Source of the DNA: Shewanella sp. VB17
Lineage (GTDB): Bacteria > Pseudomonadota > Gammaproteobacteria > Enterobacterales > Shewanellaceae
DNA: 64,000 bases
Direction of reading: 5' to 3'
NCBI RefSeq assembly: GCF_013248905.1
Contig: NZ_JABRVS010000001.1
Span: 1,426,001 to 1,490,000 of the forward strand
Shown here piece after piece: positions 27,879 through 38,856 of this stretch. The notes under the pieces are model-generated. The model was not told the DNA's origin and did not search any database. It worked only from the letters and a program-made list of their open reading frames with translations. The position numbers and the translations under genes are program-made. The stretch's first letter is position 1. Each line of letters opens with the position of its first letter.

Positions 27879-28454
27879 ATGTCAGATAAACGATATATTA
27901 CAGCTCAAGAGCTACTTGAGGATTCATTTCGCTTAGCAGCACAAGTATATGAGAGCGGTTTTCGTCCACAGTTTATTGTTGGTATTTGGCGTGGTGGTGC
28001 TCCAATTGGTATCGCAGTTCAAGAATATTTTGATTTCAAAAAGGTTGAAACCGATCATATTGCGGTGCGTACTTCGTCTTACTACGGCATTGGTACAGAT
28101 AAGCAAAATAAGCAGATCAAAGTACACGGTTTACATTATATTGTTGAGAACGCTAATGCTGATGATGGTTTATTAATTGTTGATGATGTTTTCGATTCAG
28201 GTCGTAGTATTCATGCGCTTAAAGAAAATTTGAGTGATTTAATGCGATTAAATATGCCTAAAGATATTCGTATTGCTTGCCCTTATTACAAGCCTAAAAA
28301 TACTGCAGTGGCGCTAAAGCCTGACTACAGTATCCATGAGTCTGATGAGTGGCTGGTTTTCCCTCATGAAGTTTCGGGGCTAACTCCTGATGAAATTGCT
28401 GAAGGTAAAGGGGATCTAAAAAACATTCAAGCGCTTTTTCTTCAAGGTAAATAG
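27879..28454 (+). CDS. Phosphoribosyltransferase, type I fold
   Basis: 191 residues with the phosphoribosyl-pyrophosphate loop LLIVDDVFDSGRS at about residues 96-108 and the P-loop-like start IVGIWRGGAPIG near residue 34. It resembles hypoxanthine/xanthine-guanine phosphoribosyltransferases but is not a close copy of Escherichia coli Hpt or Gpt, so the base is uncertain. Cytoplasmic purine salvage is the likely role. There are about 280 bases of AT-rich sequence before it and no partner in an operon. Confidence 0.78.
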   Translation: MSDKRYITAQELLEDSFRLAAQVYESGFRPQFIVGIWRGGAPIGIAVQEYFDFKKVETDHIAVRTSSYYGIGTDKQNKQIKVHGLHYIVENANADDGLLIVDDVFDSGRSIHALKENLSDLMRLNMPKDIRIACPYYKPKNTAVALKPDYSIHESDEWLVFPHEVSGLTPDEIAEGKGDLKNIQALFLQGK

Positions 28455-28874
28455 AGAGCACTTTATGGTGATTTTTACCGGATCATATCGCACTGACTAG
28501 CTAATGGCTCTATTTTGAATATTTATCAAATAAGGGCCGATTACACTGTTCCATTAACGGACTAGAGGCTCGGTCACTTTTTAACATATTTATCCCAATT
28601 TTTTGACAGCGCTTGATGGCTCACCCTAGAGGAAACTATTGATATATTGGCTATGACCGTGTCTAAGTCCTTATCAAGTCACATAATATTAATCATATTA
28701 AATATTTAAGCAATTTTGTATTCTTCTCTTACTTATTATCAATTTTTACTATACTTACGTTCGTAAATTATTTTTTTACGGTCATTGGATCGTCGTCTGT
28801 ACTGTACTTAGAGAGCTTTTGATAGAATCAGAGTCATTAGTTGCTAGTTTATGTGTGTCTATGGGGGGGAGAAA
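28455..28874. other. Intergenic region before the chemoreceptor gene
   Basis: About 420 bases with no ORF of note. A half palindrome TTTGACAGCGCTTGATG at about 28603 resembles one arm of the NagR motif only. The chemoreceptor ribosome site (GGGGGGGAG) is at its end. Confidence 0.4.
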
Positions 28875-30743
28875 ATGCGATTTGTTCATAAAATAGTGAT
28901 TGCAGTGAGTTTGATTTTAACTTTATCTCTAGGTTCATTATCGACTTATCAATATATTAAAATTAAAGGTCAATTAGAAGAACAAGTCACGAGTAGTGTG
29001 GCTGAGCTTGCTGGTTCAATGACAAGTAACATTGAAGCAGTGATGTTTGAAAAAGCGAATCTAACGGCTTATGCGGCGTCTTTATTACAGGCAGATTTTT
29101 CTGATGAGCACTTCTTAGATATTCTAAATCAACCTGTGATAAAGCAACATTTTATCTTAGCTGGAATGGGTCTTGATACCGGTCATTTTGTTGGCAATGA
29201 TCCAGCTTGGGATCCAGGTTCTAGTTATGATCCGCGTAAAAGAATGTGGTATCAAGAAGCTCAAAAACAAGGCAAGCAATTATTTACTGAGCCTTATGCG
29301 GATGCAACTACTGGAGATATCTTGGTATCTGTTTCTGCTCCATTATTTGAAAATGGCCAATTTAAAGGGGCATTGTTTACTGATGTGAGTCTGGAAAGTT
29401 TGGCTAAAATTAGTAATGAAGCTCATTTGTTTGATGCTGGTTATGCCTTTATTGTTGGTAAAAAAGGTAATTTTATTGCTCATCCTGATGTCACACAAAA
29501 TGGGCAATCGATGAGTAAATTTTTTGGTGAAGCATTAGACACTACAACAGCATTTAATGAAGTCACAATCGATGGACGAGTGCATATTGTAAACTTTAGT
29601 CCGCTGTCAGGCTTAGATTGGACTTTAGGCATCGTGTTGAATGAAAGTATCATATTTGCTGCCGCAAGTGAGTTAAGAAATGATGCGATTTTGTATTCAC
29701 TGTTGTCTTTGGTGATGGCAACCCTGCTTATCAGTGGGATCATTAGTCGTTTGATGAAACCCTTGGAAACGTTAAATAAAGCGATGGCAGATGTTTCAAC
29801 AGGAGATGGGGATCTTACTCGAAGATTGAGTACAGACTCCGATGTAGAATTTGCTACTCTAGCGAGTAATTTTAATAGTTTTGCTGTCAAGCTTCAGGAA
29901 ATCATTCAAAAAGTTAAAGCGATCGGTGGAGAAGTGAATGTAAGCTCTGAGAGTATGCTTTTGGGGGCTAGTTCAGCGACAAAAGCAATGGGGCTTCAGA
30001 CACAAGAAGTAGAGATGCTCGCAACGGCTATGCATGAGATGGCAATGACGGCTTCAGAAGTAGCACAGAATGCTCAAGGTGCAGCCACTGCGGTACAAGA
30101 AGCTGATAATGCCGTGACAGACGGCACTAAAGCAGTATTAGAAACCACAGAGTCAATTGAACATCTGTCTGTACAGATAGAGAAAGCAGTTGTTGCCGTT
30201 AAAGAGCTTGAAGCCGATACGGTTAGTATAGAGTCAATATTAAGTGTGATTAATGAGATTGCAGGTCAAACGAATCTGTTAGCACTTAATGCAGCGATTG
30301 AGGCTGCAAGAGCTGGAGAGTCTGGTAGAGGATTTGCAGTTGTTGCAGATGAAGTTCGTAGTTTGGCTGCACGTACTCAAGAGTCAACTTCAGAGATAAA
30401 AGAGAAAATAGAGAAGCTACAATCTGGGGTTGCTTGTGTGGTGAGTGTGATGGCTGAAAGTCGGAATACGACAGTGACAACAGTTGAAAAGGCTAAGACT
30501 GCAAATGATACGTTAAATGATATCCGTAGAAGTATTGAAGAAATCACCGATATGAATCTACAAATTGCTGGTGCAGCGAAAGAGCAAAGCCATGTAGCTG
30601 AAGAGATGAATAAGAATACCACTAATATTAGGGATTTTTCTCAGGAGGTTGCTGAGAATGCAGAGCAGTCAAGAATTTCTGCCAGTGTACAACTTGAACA
30701 TGTCAAAGAGCAGGAAGGTTTGTTGAATCAATTTATTGTCTAA
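28875..30743 (+). CDS. Methyl-accepting chemotaxis protein
   Basis: 622 residues. There is a membrane helix at the N terminus (about 7-26) and a periplasmic dCache-type ligand domain to about residue 270 ([32 protein letters not shown] is characteristic). After that come a second helix (about 271-293), a HAMP domain, and a long coiled-coil signalling domain with the hairpin tip [24 protein letters not shown] near residue 457. It would sense a small extracellular ligand and steer the CheA kinase. I choose ATG 28875 because GGGGGAG stands just before it. It is an orphan receptor with no che genes nearby. Confidence 0.93.
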   Translation: MRFVHKIVIAVSLILTLSLGSLSTYQYIKIKGQLEEQVTSSVAELAGSMTSNIEAVMFEKANLTAYAASLLQADFSDEHFLDILNQPVIKQHFILAGMGLDTGHFVGNDPAWDPGSSYDPRKRMWYQEAQKQGKQLFTEPYADATTGDILVSVSAPLFENGQFKGALFTDVSLESLAKISNEAHLFDAGYAFIVGKKGNFIAHPDVTQNGQSMSKFFGEALDTTTAFNEVTIDGRVHIVNFSPLSGLDWTLGIVLNESIIFAAASELRNDAILYSLLSLVMATLLISGIISRLMKPLETLNKAMADVSTGDGDLTRRLSTDSDVEFATLASNFNSFAVKLQEIIQKVKAIGGEVNVSSESMLLGASSATKAMGLQTQEVEMLATAMHEMAMTASEVAQNAQGAATAVQEADNAVTDGTKAVLETTESIEHLSVQIEKAVVAVKELEADTVSIESILSVINEIAGQTNLLALNAAIEAARAGESGRGFAVVADEVRSLAARTQESTSEIKEKIEKLQSGVACVVSVMAESRNTTVTTVEKAKTANDTLNDIRRSIEEITDMNLQIAGAAKEQSHVAEEMNKNTTNIRDFSQEVAENAEQSRISASVQLEHVKEQEGLLNQFIV

Positions 30744-30768
30744 ATCTAGAGTTAGTCATTAGTCATGT

Positions 30769-30796
30769 AAAAATACCCGCAGTGGCGGGTATTTTT
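30769..30796. terminator. Bidirectional terminator between chemoreceptor and lnt
   Basis: AAAAATACCCGC and its complement form a stem of 11-12 bp around a 4-base loop (AGTG), with T-runs on either strand. The two genes converge on it. Confidence 0.85.
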
Positions 30797-30816
30797 ATAA
30801 GGCGTCACGTCATTTG

Positions 30817-32358
30817 TTATTGCTTTGTGAAATATCTATAAAAGAATAGGATAAGCAAGAATGATGACCATATCAGGATTGGCCATTGTCCCCATTTAGA
30901 AAACGCTGTCGCACCTTTCATTAATGGGATCTCAGCCATGAGAACACCAGACTGAAACTGTGGTAGTTGATGAGTAATATTTCCACGTTCATCGACTACA
31001 GCAGTTACGCCGTTATTGGTTGCCCTGACTAACGGGCGACCTAGCTCAATTGAACGCATTTGGGCTATCTCCATATGCTGTAATGGTCCGTTCGAATGAC
31101 CAAACCACGCGTCATTAGATACAGTGAGAAGGAGTTCTGTATCTGCATTAACGTTTGCTCTTAATTGTTCAGGGAATGCAATTTCAAAACAGATGGCTGG
31201 GGCAATTTTGTGACCAATGACAGTTAAGTTTGTTTGTTGATATTCGCCTCTGCTAAAGGATGACATGGGGAGATTAAAAAATGGGGCTATGGGTCTGAGT
31301 AAGGATTCAAAAGGAACGTATTCACCAATAGGTAACAAGTGGTGTTTGTTGTATTTATTGCTATTTTCTATTGAACCATCAGTTAAGCTTTGTTCTGATG
31401 TGTCATCCTCTCCAAGTACAATCAGTGAGTTATAAAAGTCATCTTGTTGTTTACTAATGATGCCTGTAATGATGGCTGTATTGTTTAGGATTGCGACTTT
31501 TTTGGTATTATCAAGAAAATCTGCCACGATAGATTCAGGAGCTGGGATCGCAGATTCCGGCCAAATAAATATATCGGTATCAGTAAATTCTGGACGAGAG
31601 AGATCCATATATTTAAGCATCGTAGGCCACAATGTTTCTGGTTGCCATTTCATGCTTTGTGAAATGTTACCTTGTACTAAGGTGACTTTAATTGTTCCAC
31701 CTTTAGGCTCAACAGTTGAGAGCAGAGGACTTAGGTAAGTTCCAATGGCTAAAAGAGGCACTAAAACAGCTAGGCTGTACCAGCGTTTTTGTAAACACAG
31801 TGCCAAGGCACCTGCTAGCATTGCGATAAGATAACTCAGCCCCAGCCCCCCGATAACACTGGCAATATCCTTTATCGGCCCTTCTGTTTGAGAGTAACCC
31901 GCCCATAACCAAGGAAATCCAGTTAGAACCCAGCCTCTTGCCCATTCAGTAAGTGTCCATAGTGCTGGAAAAAGAAGAATATTTCTTGTAAACGCAGTTT
32001 TGGGTGATAGCTTTTGTAATAAATAACCAGCTAATGCTGGGTAAAGTGCCAGATAAAAAGCCAGAATAGCCATTAATCCTATGGAAGCGACGAGTGGAAG
32101 TCCACCAAATTTGTCGATACTGACATGGACCCAGCTTATTCCCACTGAGAAACAGCCAAAACCAAAACTCAGCCAAAAAGTAGCACTTTCTTTTGGCGAT
32201 AATATTCTGCTTATATGCAGGGCAGATGCCATGGCGATCAAATAGACTGGCCATATTGAATAGGGAGCAAAAGACAGTGCAGTACTGGCACCTGCAAGGT
32301 ATGCCAGTATCAGACGTATTTTAGGACAATGGGCAAATGCCCGAAGTTTATTCAGCAT
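30817..32358 (-). CDS. lnt: Apolipoprotein N-acyltransferase
   Basis: 513 residues (Escherichia coli Lnt has 512). Six to seven membrane helices lead into a periplasmic nitrilase-like domain: WPESAIPAPE with the catalytic glutamate, GEYVPFE, and the cysteine in APAICFEIAFPE. A last helix precedes the C terminus. It adds the third acyl chain to the N-terminal cysteine of lipoproteins, which Lol sorting needs; lolB lies further along this window. It is last in the run miaB, ybeZ, ybeY, corC, lnt, as in Escherichia coli. Confidence 0.95.
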   Translation of the reverse strand: MLNKLRAFAHCPKIRLILAYLAGASTALSFAPYSIWPVYLIAMASALHISRILSPKESATFWLSFGFGCFSVGISWVHVSIDKFGGLPLVASIGLMAILAFYLALYPALAGYLLQKLSPKTAFTRNILLFPALWTLTEWARGWVLTGFPWLWAGYSQTEGPIKDIASVIGGLGLSYLIAMLAGALALCLQKRWYSLAVLVPLLAIGTYLSPLLSTVEPKGGTIKVTLVQGNISQSMKWQPETLWPTMLKYMDLSRPEFTDTDIFIWPESAIPAPESIVADFLDNTKKVAILNNTAIITGIISKQQDDFYNSLIVLGEDDTSEQSLTDGSIENSNKYNKHHLLPIGEYVPFESLLRPIAPFFNLPMSSFSRGEYQQTNLTVIGHKIAPAICFEIAFPEQLRANVNADTELLLTVSNDAWFGHSNGPLQHMEIAQMRSIELGRPLVRATNNGVTAVVDERGNITHQLPQFQSGVLMAEIPLMKGATAFSKWGQWPILIWSSFLLILFFYRYFTKQ

Positions 32359-32398
32359 TTAAGCCTCATCATAAAAGTCTACCGAGTTTTAAAAAGTG

Positions 32399-33274
32399 CT
32401 ATGCGCTTTTCTCTTCGGTATTAGGATCGGGGAGCTTAACTCTAAGTTGCAGCAATCGACGTGTATCTGCATTAATAACTGTAAATTCAATGTCATCGAT
32501 AATCACCTTCTCATTACGCTCTGGTAGGTGTCCAAAGGCATGAGAGACTAAACCGCCAACTGTATCGAACTCTTCGTCACTAAATTGGGTATTGAAGGCA
32601 TTATTAAAGTCTTCAATTGGCATTAACGCTTTGATCATATAAACAAAGCTACTGACTTTACGTACTTCAGTTTCTTCTGAGGAGTCATGATCAAATTCAT
32701 CTTCGATTTCACCCACAATTTCTTCGAGAATATCTTCAATGGTGACCAGTCCAGAGACTCCACCATATTCATCGACGACGATTGCCATATGATATCTTTG
32801 GGAACGGAATTCTTTGAGAAGTACTTCTACTCGCTTACTTTCAGGTACCACGACGGCCGGCCGGATAACTTGCCCTAGTGAGAAAGGCTCATCATTGTTT
32901 TTAAACCCATATGGGAGTAAGTCTTTTGCAAGTAAAATACCTTCAATGTGATCTTTATCTTCGTTAATCACAGGGAAACGAGAATGGGAAGTTCCTATGA
33001 CAGTAGAGAGTAGTTCAGTTACTGAATCATCTATTTGCAGCGCCACAATCTGCGCTCTGGGGATCATAATGTCCCTAACTCGTAGATCTGATACTTCTAA
33101 GACGCCTTTAATCATCTCTCGTGTATCTTCGGATATCACTTCACGCAGTTCTGCATCGTGGATCACTTCAACAAGATCATCGCGACTTTGGGGGTCGCCC
33201 TGAAACAACTGACTTACTTTCTCTAACCAGCTCTTTTTCTGGGCGCTGGTACTCGGTGGGATATCATCACTCAT
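32399..33274 (-). CDS. corC: CorC/YbeX family CBS-domain protein
   Basis: 291 residues (Escherichia coli YbeX has 292). Two CBS domains (about 65-190, starting RVRDIMIPRAQIVAL) are followed by a CorC_HlyC transporter-associated domain (about 205-285, ending RLLQLRVKLP). The segment VDEYGGVSGLVTIEDILEEIVGEI is diagnostic. It was linked to Mg2+/Co2+ efflux with CorA and, more recently, to ribosome maturation with its neighbour YbeY. It stands 40 bases before lnt and 51 after ybeY in one operon. Confidence 0.95.
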   Translation of the reverse strand: MSDDIPPSTSAQKKSWLEKVSQLFQGDPQSRDDLVEVIHDAELREVISEDTREMIKGVLEVSDLRVRDIMIPRAQIVALQIDDSVTELLSTVIGTSHSRFPVINEDKDHIEGILLAKDLLPYGFKNNDEPFSLGQVIRPAVVVPESKRVEVLLKEFRSQRYHMAIVVDEYGGVSGLVTIEDILEEIVGEIEDEFDHDSSEETEVRKVSSFVYMIKALMPIEDFNNAFNTQFSDEEFDTVGGLVSHAFGHLPERNEKVIIDDIEFTVINADTRRLLQLRVKLPDPNTEEKSA

Positions 33275-33325
33275 AGTTTTTCTCAGTCTAAAACATTTAG
33301 CATTGTATTGCTAAATATTGACCTG

Positions 33326-33802
33326 TTACAGCTCCTTGTATGGATTGTTAAAACCTAAGCTTTCAATAAGTTGAGTCTCTATTGACTCCATTTCTTCAGC
33401 TTCGGCATCGTTAATATGATCATACCCTAGCAGATGAAGACAACCATGTACAATCATGTGAGCCCAATGTGCTTGCAATGACTTGTTTTGTTGTATTGCT
33501 TCGTGTTCAACAACCGATGCACAGACGACTAAATCACCAAGTAAAGGGATGTCTATTTCTGGCGGGGCGTCGAATGGGAATGAAAGAACATTGGTTGGTT
33601 TATCCTTACCTCTATAGGTATGATTAAGCTGCTGACTTTCTATCACATCGACAATACGTATTGTTAATTCAGCTTCTGTCATTGTGTTTTTGAGTGCGGT
33701 TAGCACCCAAAGTTCAACGTTTTCTTGTGTGGGTAGACTATCGTTGTCAGTCGCTATTTGAAGATCCAGCTCTAGCTTAAAATCTGTGCAAAGGTGACTC
33801 AT
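33326..33802 (-). CDS. ybeY: Endoribonuclease YbeY, 16S rRNA maturation
   Basis: 158 residues (155 in Escherichia coli). The zinc motif HGxxHLxGYDH is present as [11 protein letters not shown] near residue 122, and the conserved TNVLSFPFD at about 66. It acts in 16S rRNA 3' end processing and ribosome quality control. The start overlaps the end of ybeZ by four bases (ATGA), so translation is coupled. Confidence 0.96.
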   Translation of the reverse strand: MSHLCTDFKLELDLQIATDNDSLPTQENVELWVLTALKNTMTEAELTIRIVDVIESQQLNHTYRGKDKPTNVLSFPFDAPPEIDIPLLGDLVVCASVVEHEAIQQNKSLQAHWAHMIVHGCLHLLGYDHINDAEAEEMESIETQLIESLGFNNPYKEL

Positions 33803-34848
33803 TTTTCTGCTGTTTCCTGTCGTTTTTGTTGATTATCATGCTTAGGGTTAACTATTTGAGCACGCTGTTCATATTTTTCATAAGCTTCAACTATTTTGCC
33901 GACAATGGGATGACGAACGACATCTTTTGCTTGAAAAAAATTAAAACTGATCTCTTCGATTTCACTTAATACTTCGATAGCGTGGCATAGTCCTGATTTT
34001 TGATGTTTAGGCAAATCTATTTGAGTGATATCACCCGTGATCACTGCATGAGAATTAAAACCAATGCGAGTTAAAAACATTTTCATTTGTTCTACGGTTG
34101 TATTTTGACTTTCATCGAGAATAATAAATGCGTCATTGAGCGTGCGGCCGCGCATATATGCCAGTGGGGCCACTTCGATTATATTACGCTCTATTAAGTG
34201 CTCAACTTTTTCAAATCCTAGCATTTCAAACAGTGCATCATATAATGGACGCAGATAAGGATCTACCTTTTGGCTGAGATCGCCTGGTAAAAAACCAAGC
34301 TTTTCTCCGGCTTCAACTGCGGGACGAGTTAGCAATATACGGCGTACTTGTTGGCGCTCTAATGCATCGACTGCAGCAGCCACTGCTAGATATGTTTTTC
34401 CTGTTCCCGCAGGCCCTATACCAAAACTGATGTCATGGTTGATAATATTGGTAACATAATGGTTTTGGTTTGGATTACGAGGTTTAATGACACCTCGCTT
34501 TGTTTTTATATAGAGATCTTTATCATTTTTCGGTAATTCAACCTCATGGTTTACCGCCTCTTGAATCGCAAGGTGTACACGTTCAGGTTCTAGATCAGGT
34601 GTACTGCCTTTGAGAGATTGAGTTTCGACATAAAGCGTTTTAAGTAAATTATTTACGCTTAAGCAGATTTTTGGCTCACCTACAATTTGAAAATGATTAT
34701 TTCTATAGCTAATTTCAACACCCATTCGGCGTTCTAATTGTTTAATGTTGTCATCGTAAGGTCCGCACAGAGATAATAAACGTCGAGTATCAGCAGGCTC
34801 AAGGTACAAAGTAAGCGTGGTTAGCTTGTTAGACAAAAACAACTCCAA
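33799..34848 (-). CDS. ybeZ: PhoH-like ATPase YbeZ
   Basis: 349 residues. Walker A is [11 protein letters not shown] near residue 143 and Walker B is [11 protein letters not shown] near 237, in the PhoH domain, with an N-terminal KH-like region (about 20-80). It is a cytoplasmic ATPase/RNA helicase-like partner of YbeY. A four-base overlap links it to ybeY. miaB is upstream on the same strand, separated by 129 bases that contain a terminator-like hairpin. Confidence 0.94.
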   Translation of the reverse strand: MELFLSNKLTTLTLYLEPADTRRLLSLCGPYDDNIKQLERRMGVEISYRNNHFQIVGEPKICLSVNNLLKTLYVETQSLKGSTPDLEPERVHLAIQEAVNHEVELPKNDKDLYIKTKRGVIKPRNPNQNHYVTNIINHDISFGIGPAGTGKTYLAVAAAVDALERQQVRRILLTRPAVEAGEKLGFLPGDLSQKVDPYLRPLYDALFEMLGFEKVEHLIERNIIEVAPLAYMRGRTLNDAFIILDESQNTTVEQMKMFLTRIGFNSHAVITGDITQIDLPKHQKSGLCHAIEVLSEIEEISFNFFQAKDVVRHPIVGKIVEAYEKYEQRAQIVNPKHDNQQKRQETAEK

Positions 34849-34932
34849 ATGGGCGTAAACTTATACTACAGTTTACGAGTGAAATAGGACAATTGCTAAT
34901 TCTATTTATGAGTAAACAGTGATTCATTAGAT

Positions 34933-34965
34933 AAAAAAAGCGGCATAAATTGTGCCGCTTTTCTC
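34933..34965. terminator. Terminator after miaB
   Basis: AAGCGGCA/TGCCGCTT stem around a short AT loop, with A- and T-runs on both sides. On the minus strand seven T follow. It lies just beyond the miaB stop, so ybeZ probably has its own promoter, or partial read-through. Confidence 0.8.
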
Positions 34966-34977
34966 ATTGAATGTGTA

Positions 34978-36402
34978 TTAAGGAATATACTGAGTAACAC
35001 CTATTTCATCATCTTTTTTATGTTTTGCAACAATATCCGAAGGTTGCAGGGAACGACGAAGTGCCATTTCATCTTCGCCACAAATAAAGATACCTCGTAG
35101 CGAGTTGGTATATACATCGACAATCTCTACGTCAACAAAGCTGCCTATATGTCTAGGATCGGCTTCGAAATTAACAACGCGACTATTTTCAGTACGTCCT
35201 CTAAGTTCCATGGGGTTTTTGACCGAAGGTCCTTCGACTAAAATACGCTGAACAGTGCCTAACATTTGGCGACTATAACGCATGGCTTGCTGGGTGATCC
35301 TGTCTTGTAAAATAGCTAAACGTTCTTTTTTTTCATCGAGGCTCACATCATCAGGTAGATCTGATGCCGGTGTGCCTGGACGTGCGCTGTAAATGAAGCT
35401 GAAGCTATGATCGAACTGAATATCTTCGATTAATTTCATTGTGTCTGCAAAATCTTGCTTAGATTCGCCGGGGAAACCTATGATAAAATCAGAGCTGACT
35501 TGTATGTCTGGGCGTGCTTTGCGCAGGCGACGAATAATAGATTTATATTCGATAGCCATGTGACCACGTTTCATCTGAGTTAGAATTCTATCAGAACCTG
35601 ATTGTACCGGTAAATGAAGAAAACTAACGAGTTCAGGCGTGTCTTCATAAACATCAATAATATCTTGCGTAAACTCAATTGGGTGGCTGGTGGTAAAGCG
35701 TAATCTGTCGATCCCATCGATCGCAGCAACATAACGAAGCAGCTCTGCAAAGGTACAGATGTCATCGTCATGGGTTGTACCACGATAAGCATTAACATTT
35801 TGGCCTAATAGATTGACCTCACGTACACCTTGTTCTGCAAGTTGCGCGATTTCAAGAATAATGTCGTCTAGTGGACGACTGACTTCTTCACCACGAGTGT
35901 AAGGTACAACACAAAAAGAACAATATTTACTGCATCCTTCCATGATAGAAACAAATGAACTTGGACCATCAGCACGTGGTTCAGGTAGGCGATCGAATTT
36001 TTCAATTTCAGGGAAACTGATGTCGATAACGGCTTTGCCCCCATGTTTGATTTGATCAATCATCTCAGGTAAACGGTGTAATGTTTGAGGGCCGAAAATT
36101 AAATCTACGCATTGGGCGCGATCTTTAATGACTTGACCTTCTTGTGAAGCAACACAACCGCCTACTCCAATAATGAGATTTGGTTTTTTGTCTTTTAATT
36201 TTTTCCAGCGCCCAAGTTGATGGAACACTTTTTCCTGAGCCTTTTCACGAATAGAACAGGTATTTAGCAAGAGAATGTCGGCCTCTGCAGGATCGTCTGT
36301 TAGCGTATATCCTTTATACTCATCCATTAGATCGGCCATCTTTGATGAGTCATACTCATTCATCTGACAGCCCCAAGTTTTAATATGGAGTTTTTTACTC
36401 AT
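34978..36402 (-). CDS. miaB: tRNA-2-methylthio-N6-dimethylallyladenosine synthase MiaB
   Basis: 474 residues, the same length as Escherichia coli MiaB. The N-terminal UPF0004 domain has Fe-S cysteines in [20 protein letters not shown] and [11 protein letters not shown]. The radical-SAM cluster CSKYCSFC (CxxxCxxC) is near residue 157, and a C-terminal TRAM domain follows. It adds the methylthio group to i6A37 of tRNAs reading UNN codons, including tRNA-Phe, encoded in this window. Confidence 0.97.
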   Translation of the reverse strand: MSKKLHIKTWGCQMNEYDSSKMADLMDEYKGYTLTDDPAEADILLLNTCSIREKAQEKVFHQLGRWKKLKDKKPNLIIGVGGCVASQEGQVIKDRAQCVDLIFGPQTLHRLPEMIDQIKHGGKAVIDISFPEIEKFDRLPEPRADGPSSFVSIMEGCSKYCSFCVVPYTRGEEVSRPLDDIILEIAQLAEQGVREVNLLGQNVNAYRGTTHDDDICTFAELLRYVAAIDGIDRLRFTTSHPIEFTQDIIDVYEDTPELVSFLHLPVQSGSDRILTQMKRGHMAIEYKSIIRRLRKARPDIQVSSDFIIGFPGESKQDFADTMKLIEDIQFDHSFSFIYSARPGTPASDLPDDVSLDEKKERLAILQDRITQQAMRYSRQMLGTVQRILVEGPSVKNPMELRGRTENSRVVNFEADPRHIGSFVDVEIVDVYTNSLRGIFICGEDEMALRRSLQPSDIVAKHKKDDEIGVTQYIP

Positions 36403-36787
36403 CAGTTTACGTCACTCTTGGAACCACGGGAAAAATAGCGCAACATTTTACCTCTTGAACAAGGTACTGACCAGCTTTTGGGCTTTTTTATTGAAAAATA
36501 TCTATTTCGAGCCAACTTTTTTCTTTGTTATGGCTAATTTGTTACTGAAAACGGTGAGGTTTTGCTCATTTTTATCATGATGGAATAAGAATATTCATCG
36601 ATATTGACTCTGTTGAGTACTCTAAAATAGACTGATATTTCCGTCGGATATTGATATAGGGCATAATCTATCTCAGTTTACGTGGGGTAATTGTTTGAGA
36701 TACGTATGGTGAATTGTCAATATTTCTGTCATCACAGTTAACGGTTTAAATTCTGATAAAAAGAGATGTTAGTATGGGGAGCCAATC
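36403..36787. other. miaB/ubiF divergent intergenic region
   Basis: About 385 bases that must hold both promoters. TTGACT at about 36605 with TAGACT 18 bases later is a weak candidate for ubiF. No hairpin terminator or RNA gene was seen. Confidence 0.4.
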
Positions 36788-37981
36788 GTGAATGAACCAC
36801 AAGTTAAGGTTATAAGCAAAGATGTCGTCATCCTTGGTGGAGGCATGATTGGCGCAGCTACAGCTATTGGTTTAGCGCAGTTAGGGTTAAATGTTGCTGT
36901 TATCGAAGCATTTCAGCCCAAGGCTTATAGTGATAAGCAAGCAATCGATATTCGCGTTTCGGCAGTGAGTGTAGCGTCGGAAAATTTACTGGATCGTCTC
37001 GGAGCCTTAACACCGCTAACTCAGATGAGAAGAGCGGTATATTTAGGCTTGGAAACGTGGGAAATAGATGGTGTTATGGCCCAATTTCATGCTGATCAAA
37101 TCGGCATGACTCATCTTGGTCATATCGTTGAGAATCGCCTCATTCAGTTGGCGCTTTGGCAACAATTTGAGGCTTTTGATAATATCGAATTATTATGCCC
37201 TATTACGGTTGAACGTTTTAGTCGTAGAGATAAAGCCGTTCAACTTCATCTTCATGATGGACGTTGCATAGAGGCGGCGTTACTCGTAGGGGCTGATGGA
37301 GCTAACTCACAAGTTAGACAGTGGGCAGGGATTGGATCAACAGGTTGGGATTACGCCCAATCTGCCATGCTAATCAACATTAAAACAACTCAATATCACG
37401 ATGTCACTTGGCAGCAATTTACCGCAAATGGACCTCGTTCATTATTACCATTACCGGGCAATAATGCCTCTTTAGTTTGGTATGATGATGCGAGTCGAAT
37501 TGCACAACTTTCTCAAATGAATAATCAGGCACTAGCCGAACAAATCAAACAACATTTTCCAGCTAGATTAGCTAGGGACTTTGAGGTGTTGCAACAGGGC
37601 AGTTTTTCACTTAGTCGACGCCATGCACAGTCTTATTACGCCGATAATCTGGTGATCTTAGGCGATGCAGCCCATACAATTAACCCATTGGCTGGCCAAG
37701 GCGTTAATATTGGCTTTAAAGATGTTGATGCCTTAATTTCCATGGTTGCGTCTAAGATTTGTCAAGGTGAGTCTTGGTGGGAAGAGGAAGCTTTGGCTTC
37801 ATATGAAAAAAGCCGTTATAAAGATAACCAACTAATGATGACGGCAATGGATGTATTCTACGCAGGGTTTAGTAATGAAATTTTGCCATTGAAGTTAATA
37901 CGAAATGTGGCCCTAAAAGTAGCAAATATTAACTCTCCCATTAAAAAACAAGTGCTTAAGTATGCTATGGGGCTTAAATAA
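36788..37981 (+). CDS. ubiF: 3-demethoxyubiquinol 3-hydroxylase UbiF
   Basis: 397 residues (391 in Escherichia coli). It is an FAD monooxygenase of the UbiH/UbiF/COQ6 group: dinucleotide fold VVILGGGMIGAATAIGLA, the DG motif GADGANSQVRQW, and GDAAHTINPLAGQGVN near residue 295. It hydroxylates the ring of demethoxyubiquinol in aerobic ubiquinone synthesis. Its place divergent from miaB is as in Escherichia coli and favours UbiF over UbiH or VisC. A truncated Coq7-like gene, which would encode the alternative enzyme for the same step, lies at 50927-51199. Confidence 0.88.
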   Translation: MNEPQVKVISKDVVILGGGMIGAATAIGLAQLGLNVAVIEAFQPKAYSDKQAIDIRVSAVSVASENLLDRLGALTPLTQMRRAVYLGLETWEIDGVMAQFHADQIGMTHLGHIVENRLIQLALWQQFEAFDNIELLCPITVERFSRRDKAVQLHLHDGRCIEAALLVGADGANSQVRQWAGIGSTGWDYAQSAMLINIKTTQYHDVTWQQFTANGPRSLLPLPGNNASLVWYDDASRIAQLSQMNNQALAEQIKQHFPARLARDFEVLQQGSFSLSRRHAQSYYADNLVILGDAAHTINPLAGQGVNIGFKDVDALISMVASKICQGESWWEEEALASYEKSRYKDNQLMMTAMDVFYAGFSNEILPLKLIRNVALKVANINSPIKKQVLKYAMGLK

Positions 37982-38001
37982 AAGGTTAATTTTCTTATCG
38001 T

Positions 38002-38030
38002 TTGTTGACTTGAGCATAGAGTGTTAAAAT
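38002..38030 (+). promoter_or_regulatory. Possible promoter of pth
   Basis: TTGTTG (38002-38007), a 17-base spacer and TAAAAT (38025-38030), followed by GCCGCG. It lies 96 bases before pth. Confidence 0.45.
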
Positions 38031-38126
38031 GCCGCGTTTTATCGGTACCTCATTTTAAGGTTGGCGAGTATGTCGAGGTTAAAATGTTTTTTGTTATAAA
38101 TCGTAACTAACGAAAGAATAGACAGT

Positions 38127-38711
38127 ATGAGTAACATAAAACTGATAGTTGGACTTGCAAATCCAGGTGAAAAGTATGCATACACTCGGCACAATGCTGG
38201 TGCATGGTACGTACAAGAGTTGGCTAGAGTGTGCAGCGCGACGTTAACCGCTGATAGTAAATACTACGGCTTAACGGCTAGAGTGACTTTACATGGAAAA
38301 GACGTGCGTTTGCTTATACCGTCAACATTTATGAATTTAAGTGGTAAATCTGTCGGGGCGATGGCTAACTTTTTCGGTATCGAAGCTGATGAAATTTTAG
38401 TTGCTCATGACGAATTGGATATGGAGCCTGGTATTGCCAAGTTTAAACTTGGAGGTGGACATGGTGGCCATAATGGTTTGCGGGATATCATCGCTAGCTT
38501 GGCAAATGACAAAGGATTTTACCGACTTCGTATTGGTATCGGTCATCCAGGTGATAAAAATCAAGTCAGTAACTATGTTTTGGGTAAAGCGCCAGCAGTA
38601 GAGCAGACAGCGATTGAAACCATTATTGATGAGGCAGTGAGATCAACAGAAGTGCTATTTAATGATAGTATGGCTAAGGCCATGAACCGACTGCATTCCT
38701 ATAAGATTTAA
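38127..38711 (+). CDS. pth: Peptidyl-tRNA hydrolase
   Basis: 194 residues, the same as Escherichia coli Pth. The catalytic histidine is in YTRHNAG near residue 22; FMNLSGKSV and [14 protein letters not shown] are also conserved. It frees tRNA from peptidyl-tRNA that drops off ribosomes. The pair pth-ychF is common in gammaproteobacteria, and ychF follows after 145 bases. Confidence 0.97.
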   Translation: MSNIKLIVGLANPGEKYAYTRHNAGAWYVQELARVCSATLTADSKYYGLTARVTLHGKDVRLLIPSTFMNLSGKSVGAMANFFGIEADEILVAHDELDMEPGIAKFKLGGGHGGHNGLRDIIASLANDKGFYRLRIGIGHPGDKNQVSNYVLGKAPAVEQTAIETIIDEAVRSTEVLFNDSMAKAMNRLHSYKI

Positions 38712-38856
38712 AAGTAATAAATGCCTCTTTACCTCATTCATTATGTGTGATTAAAGTTGGACCAAATTTGATTAAGTCGCTTGTTGCGGCTTTTAATAAG
38801 TAACTTAACTAACGAGTGCTATTGTTAGTTTGTAATTGATATTAAAGGTAAACAAT

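Noticed and set aside
28603..28620. Possible fifth NagR operator (TTTGACAGCGCTTGATG)
   Set aside because: Only the left arm matches; the right arm is not complementary.
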